In this document: positions 16,151 through 23,914 of the stretch, piece after piece
Layout: every line of letters starts with the position of its first letter
How positions within the stretch are numbered: the stretch's first letter is position 1
Assembly: GCA_020849795.1 (NCBI GenBank)
Contig: JADZFR010000024.1
Location: 1-54,033, forward strand
Length of the DNA: 54,033 bases
Direction of reading: 5' to 3'
From: Planctomycetota bacterium
GTDB taxonomy: Bacteria > Planctomycetota > UBA8742 > UBA2392
The notes under the pieces: model-generated
What the model was told of the DNA's origin: nothing
Seen by the model: the letters and a program-made list of their open reading frames with translations, nothing else
Database searches by the model: none
Position numbers and translations under genes: made by a program

Positions 16151-17266
16151 ATGAAAACTCGACTGTTCCTCTCGCTCGCAGCCACCGCGGCCCTTGCCAG
16201 CATGATCGGCGTTGCCACCGAGCATCCGGTGCACGCGCGCATCAAGCTGGCCACGCTGCCTGACAAGGAAGCCGTGGTCGTGCGCTTTGACAACCCCAAC
16301 GTGGTCATGGTTGAGGAAGAACGCACGCTCACGCTGCAGAAGGGCGTGAACACCGTCGACTTCTCATGGGCCGGCACCAACATTGACAAGGGCAGCATCA
16401 TCTTCCGCCCGGTCGATACCAAGAGCACCACCGTCGTGCTGTCCACCAGCTATCCGCCCGGCGAAGCCGCGCTGACCTGGCAAATCAACGCCACTGACGC
16501 CAAGAGCGAGAAGTTTCGCCTCAGCTACCTGATGGCAAACATCCAGCGCGAGACCGATTACCGCGCGATTGTCAGTGCCGACGAGAAGACACTCACCTTC
16601 CGGCATTACTTCAAGATCCGCAACTGGTCCGGCGGCCACTTTGAAGAAGCCGACTTCATCACCCGCGACGGCAAGACGTTCGAGAAAGGCCTGAGCCAGG
16701 GCGAAGCCAAGCGCGTGCTGGTCAACAAGTGGGACAACGTCAAGCTGATCAAGGAGTACAACTACAACCTCACACGCCAGTACGAAGGCAAGATTTTGAC
16801 CGACTACGTGCTGAAGAACGCCAAGGAAAGCGGCTTGGGGGCGATTCCGCTCGAGTTCGGCAAGGTGCGCATCTACCAGCAGGACAGCAGCGGCACGACC
16901 GCGTTCACCGGCGAAGACTGGGGCCAGTTCACGCCGATCGGCGACGATATGCGCCTGAACATCGGCATCGCCCAGGACATCAAGGTTGAGTTCAAGAAGA
17001 TGGTCAACGACGTCGAAAACCGCCGCGGCAACGTCTACGACACCAACGAGGTGGACGAGTACGAAATCAAGAACTTCAAAGACTCCGCGGCCGAGGTGAC
17101 TTTCACCCTGCGCGTCGAGGGCGAATGGGAGATGCAGGGCGACAGCAGCGGCTATACGAGCTTTGAACGCATCGACAACGAGACCATCAAGTTCAAGGTC
17201 AATTGCCCAGCCAAGGGCGAGCCGGTCAAGCTGAAGTTCCACTACAAGCGCCTCAACAACTGGTAG
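16151..17266 (+). CDS. Exported DUF4139-related protein, divergent paralogue 2
   Basis: A 371-residue exported protein: MKTRLFLSLAAT signal peptide, cleavage near VHA-R at about residue 29. It keeps the framework of its neighbours (IKLATLPDKEAVVVRFDN, LTLQKGVNTVDFSWAGTNID, an HYFKIRNWSGGHFEEAD segment replacing VTVHNRSGEDYE, and a C-terminal EVDEYEIKNFKDSAAEVTF strand) but is only distantly similar and lacks the LSEYYIYT block. Paralogues 1, 3 and 4 are much closer to each other. CAGGAG lies before the ATG. A short hairpin separates it from the genes on each side. The same operon and common fold suggest a different subunit of one envelope complex; that is inference. Confidence 0.7.
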   Translation: MKTRLFLSLAATAALASMIGVATEHPVHARIKLATLPDKEAVVVRFDNPNVVMVEEERTLTLQKGVNTVDFSWAGTNIDKGSIIFRPVDTKSTTVVLSTSYPPGEAALTWQINATDAKSEKFRLSYLMANIQRETDYRAIVSADEKTLTFRHYFKIRNWSGGHFEEADFITRDGKTFEKGLSQGEAKRVLVNKWDNVKLIKEYNYNLTRQYEGKILTDYVLKNAKESGLGAIPLEFGKVRIYQQDSSGTTAFTGEDWGQFTPIGDDMRLNIGIAQDIKVEFKKMVNDVENRRGNVYDTNEVDEYEIKNFKDSAAEVTFTLRVEGEWEMQGDSSGYTSFERIDNETIKFKVNCPAKGEPVKLKFHYKRLNNW

Positions 17267-17289
17267 CCGCAGGTCGCGGCGCACATGAC

Positions 17290-17310
17290 GGGCGGCGCGT
17301 TGCGCCGCCC
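17290..17310 (+). other. Intercistronic hairpin
   Basis: A perfect nine-base-pair stem GGGCGGCGC/GCGCCGCCC (17290-17298 with 17302-17310) with a three-base loop lies between paralogues 2 and 3. There is no T tract, so it is probably a transcript-stability element inside the array. Confidence 0.5.
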
Positions 17311-17335
17311 CGCAGGACCTGACACCTGGTGCTGA

Positions 17336-18625
17336 ATGAAGACTCTTGCTGCCATCCTCGCGCTGCTGATCGCCGCCCCGCTCTTTGCCAAAGAAGAGCT
17401 GGTGACGCTGCCGACCCGCGACTCGGTACAGCTCACGATCTACAACAGCGAAGACCTGACACTGGTGCGCGAGCGCCGCACGCTCAGCTTCAAGCAGGGC
17501 AATAACCGCCTTCAATTTTCGTGGGCCAACACGCTGATCGACCCGACCAGCGTCGAGTTCATGCCGGTGGGCGCGGACGCCACCAAAGAGCTTGAGGTCC
17601 TCGACACCAGCTTTCCCGCCGAGTCGCACGAAATGCTGATCTGGACCGTCGCCTGCACCAAGCCCGCGTCGTACCAGGTCGAAATCAGCTACTTCACCAG
17701 CGGCATCAGCTGGAGCGCCGAGTACACCGGCGTGGTCAATGGCAGCGAAGACGCCATGGACCTGACCGCCTTTGTCACGGTCCATAACCGCTCAGGCGAA
17801 GACTACGAAGACGCCACGGTGCGGCTGGTCATTGGCGTGATTCACCTGGTTGAGCGCATCATTGACCTGGCACAGCCCGGCACCGGTGGCGGCCGCGGCA
17901 TGCCCCGCGACGAATGGGAAGACATGGAGCGCGCCGAGGGCGACCCCAACAGCGACGCAGCCGGCGGCATGGCACGCCCCAAGGAGATTCAGAAGGCAGG
18001 CCTGAGCGAGTACTACATCTACACGATTGAAGGCAAAGAGACCGTGCCGCACGCTTGGAGCAAGCGGCTCAAGAGTTTCGAGACCAAGGGCGTTCCGCTG
18101 AGCACGGTGTACCGCCTTGAGCCCGACAAGTTCGGGTATGAGTTCACCAAGGTGCTTGAATTCAAGAACGATGAAGAACACAAGCTGGGCAAAGAGCCGC
18201 TGCCCGACGGGCTGGTCCGGCTTTACAAAGACGCCGGCAACGGCCGCCTGTCATGGATGGGCGCCCTGGCCAGCAAGTACATCCCCAAGAAAGAAGAAGT
18301 GAAGGTCAACGTCGGCCCCGACGCCGAGTGCACGATGAAAGAACGCCGCATCAGCCTGCGCAAGAAAGACCTCACGTTCCGCGACAACTGGCTGGTCGGG
18401 TGGACCACTGTCGAAGAGTTTGAAACCGAGGTGCGCAACTTCCGCAGCCGCGACGTCGAGGTCGAGATTCACCGCAGCATGTACGGCGACTTTGACTTTG
18501 CCGGCGAGGGCTTCGAAAAGCACGACGCCGACACGCAGAAGATTCGCTTCACACTCAAGGCCGGCGCGACCCGCAAGTTCAAGTTCACCGTCACCATCCG
18601 CAGCGGCACCAACAGCCGAAAGTAA
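17336..18625 (+). CDS. Exported DUF4139-like protein, paralogue 3
   Basis: A 429-residue exported protein with a short signal peptide (MKTLAAILALLIAAPLFA-K). It is very close to paralogue 4 and close to paralogue 1: EELVTLPTRDSVQL, IYNSEDLTLVRE, RLQFSWANTLIDPTSVEF, VLDTSFPAESHEMLIWT, FTSGISWSAEY, VTVHNRSGEDYEDATV, a variable Gly/acid-rich linker (about 180-215), GLSEYYIYTIEG and GKEPLPDGLVRLYKD. A block at 18161-18294 matches paralogue 4 with one mismatch in 134 bases. No strong ribosome binding site is seen, so translation may depend on the upstream genes. Only two bases separate it from the next gene. Confidence 0.8.
   Translation: MKTLAAILALLIAAPLFAKEELVTLPTRDSVQLTIYNSEDLTLVRERRTLSFKQGNNRLQFSWANTLIDPTSVEFMPVGADATKELEVLDTSFPAESHEMLIWTVACTKPASYQVEISYFTSGISWSAEYTGVVNGSEDAMDLTAFVTVHNRSGEDYEDATVRLVIGVIHLVERIIDLAQPGTGGGRGMPRDEWEDMERAEGDPNSDAAGGMARPKEIQKAGLSEYYIYTIEGKETVPHAWSKRLKSFETKGVPLSTVYRLEPDKFGYEFTKVLEFKNDEEHKLGKEPLPDGLVRLYKDAGNGRLSWMGALASKYIPKKEEVKVNVGPDAECTMKERRISLRKKDLTFRDNWLVGWTTVEEFETEVRNFRSRDVEVEIHRSMYGDFDFAGEGFEKHDADTQKIRFTLKAGATRKFKFTVTIRSGTNSRK
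18161..18294 (+). repeat. Near-identical block shared by paralogues 3 and 4 (copy 1)
   Basis: These 134 bases match 19519-19652 with one mismatch, while flanking coding sequence is clearly more diverged. That points to recent gene conversion between neighbouring genes or strong constraint on this segment, which encodes the GKEPLPDGLVRLYKDAGNG region. Confidence 0.75.
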
Positions 18626-18627
18626 GC

Positions 18628-19986
18628 ATGAAAAGCAATGACCAGTTCGAAACTGCTGCCCGCCGACACTCCCGGTTGGTTATTGGTTATTGGATGTTGG
18701 TCATTTGCTGTTCCCTGCTGTTGCCGACCACGCTAAGCGCGAAAGAAGAGCTGGTCACGCTGCCGACGCGCGACGACGTGCAGCTCACGATTTACAACAG
18801 CGAAGACCTGACGCTGGTGCGCGAAACGCGCACGCTCAGCTTCAAGCAGGGCAACAACCGGCTGCAGTTTTCGTGGGCCAACACGCTGATTGATCCCACC
18901 AGCGTGGAGTTTCTGCCCGTCGGTGAGGTGGCGCTGAAAGAACTTGAGGTCCTCGACACCAGCTTTCCCGCCGAGTCGCACGAAATGCTGATCTGGACCG
19001 TCGCCTGCACGAAACCCGCGGCCTACCAGGTCGAAATCAGCTACTTCACCAGCGGCATAAGCTGGAGCGCCGAGTACCACGGCATCGTCGCAGCCAACGA
19101 AGCCAGCATGGAGCTTTCGGCCTTCGTCACCGTGCACAACCGCAGCGGCGAAGAGTACGAAGACGCCGAAGTGCGCCTGGTGATCGGCACGATCAACCTG
19201 GTCGAGAAGATCATCAACCTTGCCCAGCCGCGCCGACAGGACGACCCGGCACCGGCACCGCCCATGCCAAGCAGCGCGGCGCGCAAGATGGCCAAGAACA
19301 AGTCCGAATCCGACGATGAAGACGGCATGTCGCGGCCCAAGGAAATCCAGAAGGCCGGCCTGAGCGAGTATTACATCTACACGATCGAAGGCACCGAGAC
19401 GATTCCGCACGGCTGGAGCAAGCGCCTCAAGAGCTTCACCACTGCGGGCGTGCCGCTCAAGACGGTGTATCGGCTTGAGCCCGCAAAGTTCGGTGACGCG
19501 TTCACCAAGGTGCTCGAGTTCAAGAACGATGAAGAACACAAGCTGGGCAAAGAGCCGCTGCCCGACGGGCTGGTCCGGCTTTACAAAGACGCCGGGAACG
19601 GCCGCCTGTCATGGATGGGCGCCCTGGCCAGCAAGTACATCCCCAAGAAAGATGAAGTAAAGGTCAACGTCGGGCCGGACCCCGAGTGCACACTCAAGGG
19701 CAAGCGGCTGTCGCTGAAGAAGAAAGACCTGACGTTCAACCAGCGCTGGTTGACCGGCTGGACGACGGTGCAGACGTTTGAGCTTGAGGTGCGCAACTTC
19801 CGCGACCGCGATGTGGAAGTAGAGATTCACCAGAGCTTCGGCGGTGACTTTGACTTCGCCAGCGAAGACAAGTTTGAAAAGCACGACGCCCAGACACAGA
19901 AGGTCAAGTTCGCGCTTAAGCCCGGCGCAACACGCAAGGTCACATACACCGTAACAACACGCGAAGGCACCAACTCACGCCGCTAG
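18628..19986 (+). CDS. Exported DUF4139-like protein, paralogue 4
   Basis: A 452-residue protein whose hydrophobic signal is preceded by about 17 extra residues (MKSNDQFETAARRHSR); an internal ATG before LVICCSLLLP could be the true start. The mature part repeats the array signature almost word for word (EELVTLPTRDDVQL, RLQFSWANTLID, NRSGEEYEDAEVRL, LSEYYIYTIEG). The variable linker is longer and Pro/Ala/Lys-rich (PAPAPPMPSSAARKMAKNK). Its stop codon overlaps that of the convergent methylase gene in a shared CTAG (19983-19986), giving TAG on both strands. No terminator separates the two genes, so transcripts must collide or overlap. Confidence 0.8.
   Translation: MKSNDQFETAARRHSRLVIGYWMLVICCSLLLPTTLSAKEELVTLPTRDDVQLTIYNSEDLTLVRETRTLSFKQGNNRLQFSWANTLIDPTSVEFLPVGEVALKELEVLDTSFPAESHEMLIWTVACTKPAAYQVEISYFTSGISWSAEYHGIVAANEASMELSAFVTVHNRSGEEYEDAEVRLVIGTINLVEKIINLAQPRRQDDPAPAPPMPSSAARKMAKNKSESDDEDGMSRPKEIQKAGLSEYYIYTIEGTETIPHGWSKRLKSFTTAGVPLKTVYRLEPAKFGDAFTKVLEFKNDEEHKLGKEPLPDGLVRLYKDAGNGRLSWMGALASKYIPKKDEVKVNVGPDPECTLKGKRLSLKKKDLTFNQRWLTGWTTVQTFELEVRNFRDRDVEVEIHQSFGGDFDFASEDKFEKHDAQTQKVKFALKPGATRKVTYTVTTREGTNSRR
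19519..19652 (+). repeat. Near-identical block shared by paralogues 3 and 4 (copy 2)
   Basis: The partner of 18161-18294, with one C/G difference in the DAGN codons. The offset of 1,358 bases equals one gene unit. Confidence 0.75.
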
Positions 19987-20981
19987 ACCTTTGCCGCCTG
20001 CGCAAGCCTGGTCGCTGCGATGGTGATGGCATCGTTGGATACATCGACGCCGATCCAGCTTCGGCCCAGTTTCTGCGCGACAGCACAGGTGGTTCCGCTG
20101 CCGCAGAAGAAGTCCGCAACCACGTCGCCGGCGTTTGACGATGCTTCAATGATGCGCGTCAGCAGCGCTTCGGGTTTTTGCGTCGGGTAGCCGAGCCGCT
20201 CTTTCGAGGCCGTTCGCGTACCGAAGCCGGCGATGTCGGTCCAGATGGTGTCCACCGTTGACATGGCTTCGTCGAGGTAATACTTCTTGTACTTCTTGCC
20301 TGACTTCGAAACGTAAATCAGGCCCTGCGCCTCCATGCGCGCGATCGACGCGGCGGAATAGTCGCCCAGCATCACGGTCTTGAAGCGCCGGCCGTCGGCT
20401 TGTGTGTACCGGTATACCTTCTGCTGCTGCTCATCCAGCGCCACGTAGGGCTGCCGGAACGTCCATTGGTCGGACTTGGAGTAGAACAGAATGCTGTCCA
20501 CGTTTCGCGGCCACTGGCGTGAAGTGCGCTTCGCGCCCTTGCCGGCCACGTCGCGCCTCCAGAACAACTCGTTGCGAAAGTTGTCGTATCCGAACAGCCG
20601 GTCGCACATGCACTTGACGTAGTGCGACGTGCGCCAATCCAGGTGAATGTAGATCGAGCCGGCGGCGGCAAGCACGCGCCTCATCTCGGCAAGCCGCGCC
20701 TCGAACCAGGCCAGGTACTCCGCAATGCCGCCCGGCCAGCGGTCGTCAAAGTATGGTTCGGCCCGGCTGGATTCGGTCAGCGTCGAGTAGTGTTGCCGCC
20801 CGGTCAGAAAGGGCGGGTCGATGTAGATCAGGTCGATGCACTCGGCGGGCAACGCCTGCATCACCGCCAAGCAGTCGCCGTGGATCAGGCGGTTGCTGCG
20901 ATCCGGCCGCGGCTTGGACCCGGTCCGCGCGCCCGGAGCCGCCTGCACCTCGACTACGATTGGCGTGTGCGCCACCGACAT
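19983..20981 (-). CDS. Orphan adenine-N6/cytosine-N4 DNA methyltransferase
   Basis: A 332-residue S-adenosylmethionine-dependent DNA methylase. The catalytic motif IV DPPF (after LIHGDCLAVMQALP and LIYIDPPFLTGRQHY) comes first and the SAM-binding motif ADFFCGSGTT comes near the C-terminus, the order of the beta class. YPTQKPEALLTRII, typical of this class, precedes it. GAGGGC lies before the ATG. No restriction endonuclease or specificity subunit is adjacent, so it is probably a solitary methylase acting in regulation or replication timing, or a remnant of a restriction system. The recognition sequence cannot be deduced. Its stop overlaps that of the convergent DUF4139-like gene. Confidence 0.85.
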   Translation of the reverse strand: MSVAHTPIVVEVQAAPGARTGSKPRPDRSNRLIHGDCLAVMQALPAECIDLIYIDPPFLTGRQHYSTLTESSRAEPYFDDRWPGGIAEYLAWFEARLAEMRRVLAAAGSIYIHLDWRTSHYVKCMCDRLFGYDNFRNELFWRRDVAGKGAKRTSRQWPRNVDSILFYSKSDQWTFRQPYVALDEQQQKVYRYTQADGRRFKTVMLGDYSAASIARMEAQGLIYVSKSGKKYKKYYLDEAMSTVDTIWTDIAGFGTRTASKERLGYPTQKPEALLTRIIEASSNAGDVVADFFCGSGTTCAVAQKLGRSWIGVDVSNDAITIAATRLAQAAKV

Positions 20982-21041
20982 GCCCTCACCCCGCAGCCAA
21001 GTCTACCAACCTGCACGATGGCAGCGCCTGCTGAAACCAGC

Positions 21042-21899
21042 TCAACGCGGCGCCTTGAACAACTGGTCCCCTTGCTCGCCCAGCAGCTCAAGCGCGGGCT
21101 TGCCCTTGTCGTCCAGCACCAGCGCTGCCCGCGATCGGCCATTGCCGTCGCTGAGCGTGTATCCGTGGCGCCCCTGCGCGTCGATGAACATAAGGCTGCG
21201 CACGCCTTCTTTGTTGTCCAGCAGGCCCACGCCGCTCCAGCCATCGGCGTTCACGCCCATCACCATGCGCGGGCGGTCGGCTGCGTCTTTCAACATGATT
21301 GCCGGCGCGTCGTCGTCTTTGAGCACCAGCTTCATGCGCTCGGCGCCCTTGGCGTCCAGCAGCATCAGGTTCGGGCGCCCGTTGCTGTTGCCCAGCGCCA
21401 ACAGTGATTCGCCCTTGGGCCCCTTCATGACCAGCGCCGCGTCGCGCTCGCCCTGCACGGTCAACACGCTGGCCAGCTTGCCGTCGGCGTAGTTCATGCT
21501 CAGCGTCGGCGCGCCTTCCTTGTCGGTGCCGAACGCCGTGCGCTCGCGCCCCTGCCCGTCGGCGAACGCCAGCCCGCTCCAGCCGTCCGGCGTCATGCCC
21601 AGCACGACGCGTGACTTCTTCTTGCCGTCGGTGAAGTTCAGCGCGGTGCTGCTGTCGGGCTTGATGCGGATGGTCAGGTTGGTTTCGCGGTCTTTGCCGA
21701 CCATGCGCAGCTCAGTCACGCCGCCCGAGATGCCAAGCGTCGCGCGCACGCTGCCATCGTCATCGAGCAGCTCGAATTTCTTGGCCCGCAGGCTCGTGGG
21801 CACGCCTTCCTGCGCACCGACCTCGCCCGTGAACAGTTGCACCAGCGCGCCGCCGAATACGGCACCGCACAGGGTCAGGATCAGTTGTAGTGGTTTCAT
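21042..21899 (-). CDS. Exported beta-repeat protein
   Basis: A 285-residue protein with an N-terminal hydrophobic segment (MKPLQLILTLCGAVFGGAL) that may be a signal peptide or anchor. The rest is about ten imperfect repeats of some 22-25 residues of the form Leu-x-Leu-x-D-x-x-G-x-x-R-x-x-L-x-L (DDGSVRATLG, DGQGRERTAFG, DAKGAERMKLVL, DADRPRMVMG-like, DGNGRSRAALVL), with two GMTPDGWSGL/GVNADGWSGVGL copies. Such turns predict a beta-solenoid or beta-propeller with one blade per repeat. GGAG precedes the ATG at 21899. It is third in a leftward group after the redoxin and the tiny gene. Function unknown. Confidence 0.7.
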   Translation of the reverse strand: MKPLQLILTLCGAVFGGALVQLFTGEVGAQEGVPTSLRAKKFELLDDDGSVRATLGISGGVTELRMVGKDRETNLTIRIKPDSSTALNFTDGKKKSRVVLGMTPDGWSGLAFADGQGRERTAFGTDKEGAPTLSMNYADGKLASVLTVQGERDAALVMKGPKGESLLALGNSNGRPNLMLLDAKGAERMKLVLKDDDAPAIMLKDAADRPRMVMGVNADGWSGVGLLDNKEGVRSLMFIDAQGRHGYTLSDGNGRSRAALVLDDKGKPALELLGEQGDQLFKAPR

Positions 21900-21969
21900 G
21901 GTCATCTCCGCGCAGGGTCGCGCACAGTATGCCATGCCAGGCGGCTGCGGCCTGTGTCCGCGGGTGCAA

Positions 21970-22161
21970 CTACTTGCGCTTGCGCGAAATGTTCTTGGGG
22001 TATAGCGCCTGTTCGTGGGTCGGCTGGCCGCCCGACTTGGTGCCGCGGCCCGCGTGGGTGCCCTGCACGCGCGGGGGCGCGTGTTCTTTCAGCGCCTGTT
22101 CCTCGGTGCCCTTGAGCATCTTGGCGTTGCCGCCGACTTCGTGCCAGTTTGCCTGTCTCAT
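21970..22161 (-). CDS. Tiny basic protein coupled to the redoxin gene
   Basis: A 63-residue, Lys/Arg/His-rich protein (start MRQANWHEVGGNAKML, end NISRKRK) without a membrane segment. Its ATG overlaps the stop of the upstream redoxin gene in an ATGA, a good sign that it is translated. No family is recognised. Compact basic character would suit binding of nucleic acid or an acidic partner, but nothing in the sequence proves it. It could also be a read-through product of little function. Confidence 0.5.
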   Translation of the reverse strand: MRQANWHEVGGNAKMLKGTEEQALKEHAPPRVQGTHAGRGTKSGGQPTHEQALYPKNISRKRK

Positions 22162-22892
22162 GGCGTCACCCGGTCGATCGGGCAGCAGCCCTTGGGCGGC
22201 TGGTAGCGCCAGCTTGGGGTGCGCGCTGTCATCAGCTCGGTGAGCACGGTGCGCACATACTCGACTTCGACCGACTGCGGGTTGCGCGCGTCGTCAATGG
22301 CGCCGCGATATTGCAGCTTGCCCTGGCGGTCAAAGATGAAGGTCTCGGTGGTCACGCGCGCGCCAAAGCGGTCGGCAATCACGTTGCGGTCGTCTTTGAG
22401 CACGGGGATGCGCAGGCGGTTCGGGTCGCCGTCGCCGAAATGGTCGTGCAGCTCGCCGACACTTTCCATCGCGCTGCTGTTCACCGCATACCATTGCAGG
22501 TTGTCGTAATCCGACGCGAGCTTGTTCAGGCGCTCTTCGTAGATCTTGCTGGTCGGGCAGTAGCACGAGACCCACACGATCATCGTGTAGTCGGCTTTGC
22601 TGCAATCCACTGTGACGTTGCCGCCGGCCAGCGCCGGCAGGGTGATTTCGCCGGGGCCGTCGCCGATGCGCAGTCCGGGGACCGTTGCCGGCAACGAGCC
22701 GTCCTCGGTGGCGCGCTCAAGGTCCGCGTGGTCAACGCCCGGGACCTCGGAAACGCCCTCAGGCGCGAGCAGGCCGATGTACTCGCAACATTCCTCAAAC
22801 TCTTTGGGCGCAAAGAGATACGTCGCATAGATCGTGCCCGCCACCAGGGCGGTCACGAACAGCGGCGTCAGGTATCGCAAGGAACTTTTCAC
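22158..22892 (-). CDS. Membrane-anchored thioredoxin-fold redoxin
   Basis: A 244-residue protein with one N-terminal membrane helix (about 8-28) and a thioredoxin/AhpC-like domain outside the cytoplasm: VTVDCSKADYTMIVWVSCYC with the redox motif SCYCPTSK, then LQWYAVNSSAM, a PVLKDDRNVIADRFGA stretch, the conserved strand TETFIFDRQGKLQYRG and a C-terminal KGCCPI. The two Cys in SCYC and the C-terminal CC pair would allow disulfide exchange. Similar exported redoxins in Planctomycetota accompany cytochromes and copper proteins. It diverges from the EF-hand gene at 22966. The tiny gene downstream is translationally coupled. Confidence 0.75.
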   Translation of the reverse strand: MKSSLRYLTPLFVTALVAGTIYATYLFAPKEFEECCEYIGLLAPEGVSEVPGVDHADLERATEDGSLPATVPGLRIGDGPGEITLPALAGGNVTVDCSKADYTMIVWVSCYCPTSKIYEERLNKLASDYDNLQWYAVNSSAMESVGELHDHFGDGDPNRLRIPVLKDDRNVIADRFGARVTTETFIFDRQGKLQYRGAIDDARNPQSVEVEYVRTVLTELMTARTPSWRYQPPKGCCPIDRVTP

Positions 22893-22965
22893 GCAACGTC
22901 CGGGTCAGTTCAGTGTTACATCCGTCAGCCTAGCATTGAGCGAAGCCGTCCATAAGGAGCCATCC

Positions 22966-23817
22966 ATGAAACGCGTATTGATGCTCGCTGCATTCCTTGG
23001 ATTCGTGGGAATGCCGCTGCTTGCCCAGGAAGTGCCGGAAGGCGAGAAGCCCGCTGAAACTCCAAAGGAAGATGGCAAGAAAGAAGACGGCGAGAAGCCC
23101 GCAAAACCCGAACGCCAGCGCCCAGCGCGCGGCGCAGACCGTGGCGCATACCAGGAACTTGGCCGCCTGCTGCGCGAGCACGACGCCAACCAGGACGGCA
23201 AGCTCGACAAGTCCGAGCTGGGCGACGAAGAAGTGCTCAAGAAGCTCGACAAGGATGAAGATGGCCTGCTGACCCTGCAGGAAATGCTGGCCGACCGCGA
23301 AGCCGTGAACACCGCGCTAAAGGCCAAGGCCAAAGCCGTGTACGCCGAGGAGTTCAGCATTCTCGACCGTGATGACAGCGGCAAACTCAACAGCGAAGAA
23401 CTGGGCGACAAGTACGGCACACTGCTCAAGGACGGCGACACCGACAAAGACGGCGAGTTGAATGCCGCAGAGTTTGCAGCCGCCCGCGAGAAGGCTGCCG
23501 CATCGGCCAAGCCCGCCGATGACCGCCCGCAGCGCAAGAGCGCCGAAGACATGATCAAGGAAGCCGACAAGGACGGCGACGGCAAGATCAGCAAAGAAGA
23601 AGCACCCGAGCGCCTGAAGCAGGCCTTTGACAAGATTGATGCCGACGGCGACGGCTTCCTCACCAAGGAAGAAGTGGACAAGCTGCGCGCCGGCGGCGGC
23701 ATGCGCCCCAACCGCGAGCGCAAGAAAGAAGGCGAAGGCGAGAAACCCGCCGAGGGCAAGAAGCCAGAGGGCGAGAAAGACAGCAGCGGCGAAGGCAAGA
23801 AAGAAGACGAGTTCTAG
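22966..23817 (+). CDS. Exported EF-hand calcium-binding protein
   Basis: A 283-residue protein with a signal peptide (MKRVLMLAAFLGFVGMPLLA-Q), an acidic/Pro linker (residues 20-55), then six EF-hand-like loops: DANQDGKLDKSE, DKDEDGLLTLQE, DRDDSGKLNSEE, DTDKDGELNAAE, DKDGDGKISKEE and DADGDGFLTKEE. The calcium-coordinating Asp/Asn/Gly/Glu positions are intact. It ends in a charged Lys/Glu tail after RAGGGMRPNRERKK. AAGGAG lies before the ATG. Proteins of this kind are extracytoplasmic calcium sensors or scaffolds and are abundant in Planctomycetota. It is a single-gene unit with a strong terminator at 23837. Confidence 0.85.
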   Translation: MKRVLMLAAFLGFVGMPLLAQEVPEGEKPAETPKEDGKKEDGEKPAKPERQRPARGADRGAYQELGRLLREHDANQDGKLDKSELGDEEVLKKLDKDEDGLLTLQEMLADREAVNTALKAKAKAVYAEEFSILDRDDSGKLNSEELGDKYGTLLKDGDTDKDGELNAAEFAAAREKAAASAKPADDRPQRKSAEDMIKEADKDGDGKISKEEAPERLKQAFDKIDADGDGFLTKEEVDKLRAGGGMRPNRERKKEGEGEKPAEGKKPEGEKDSSGEGKKEDEF

Positions 23818-23836
23818 ACGCCGCAGGGCATCCAGC

Positions 23837-23869
23837 ATCGGGCCGGGACATCCCGGCCCGATTTCTTTT
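23837..23869 (+). terminator. Rho-independent terminator after the EF-hand gene
   Basis: A perfect 12-bp stem ATCGGGCCGGGA/TCCCGGCCCGAT (23837-23848 with 23851-23862) with a two-base loop is followed by TTCTTTT. Confidence 0.85.
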
Positions 23870-23914
23870 CAGGCGCGGACGCGCTGGGCCGGCCCGGCGC
23901 GTTATAATGAGGCC

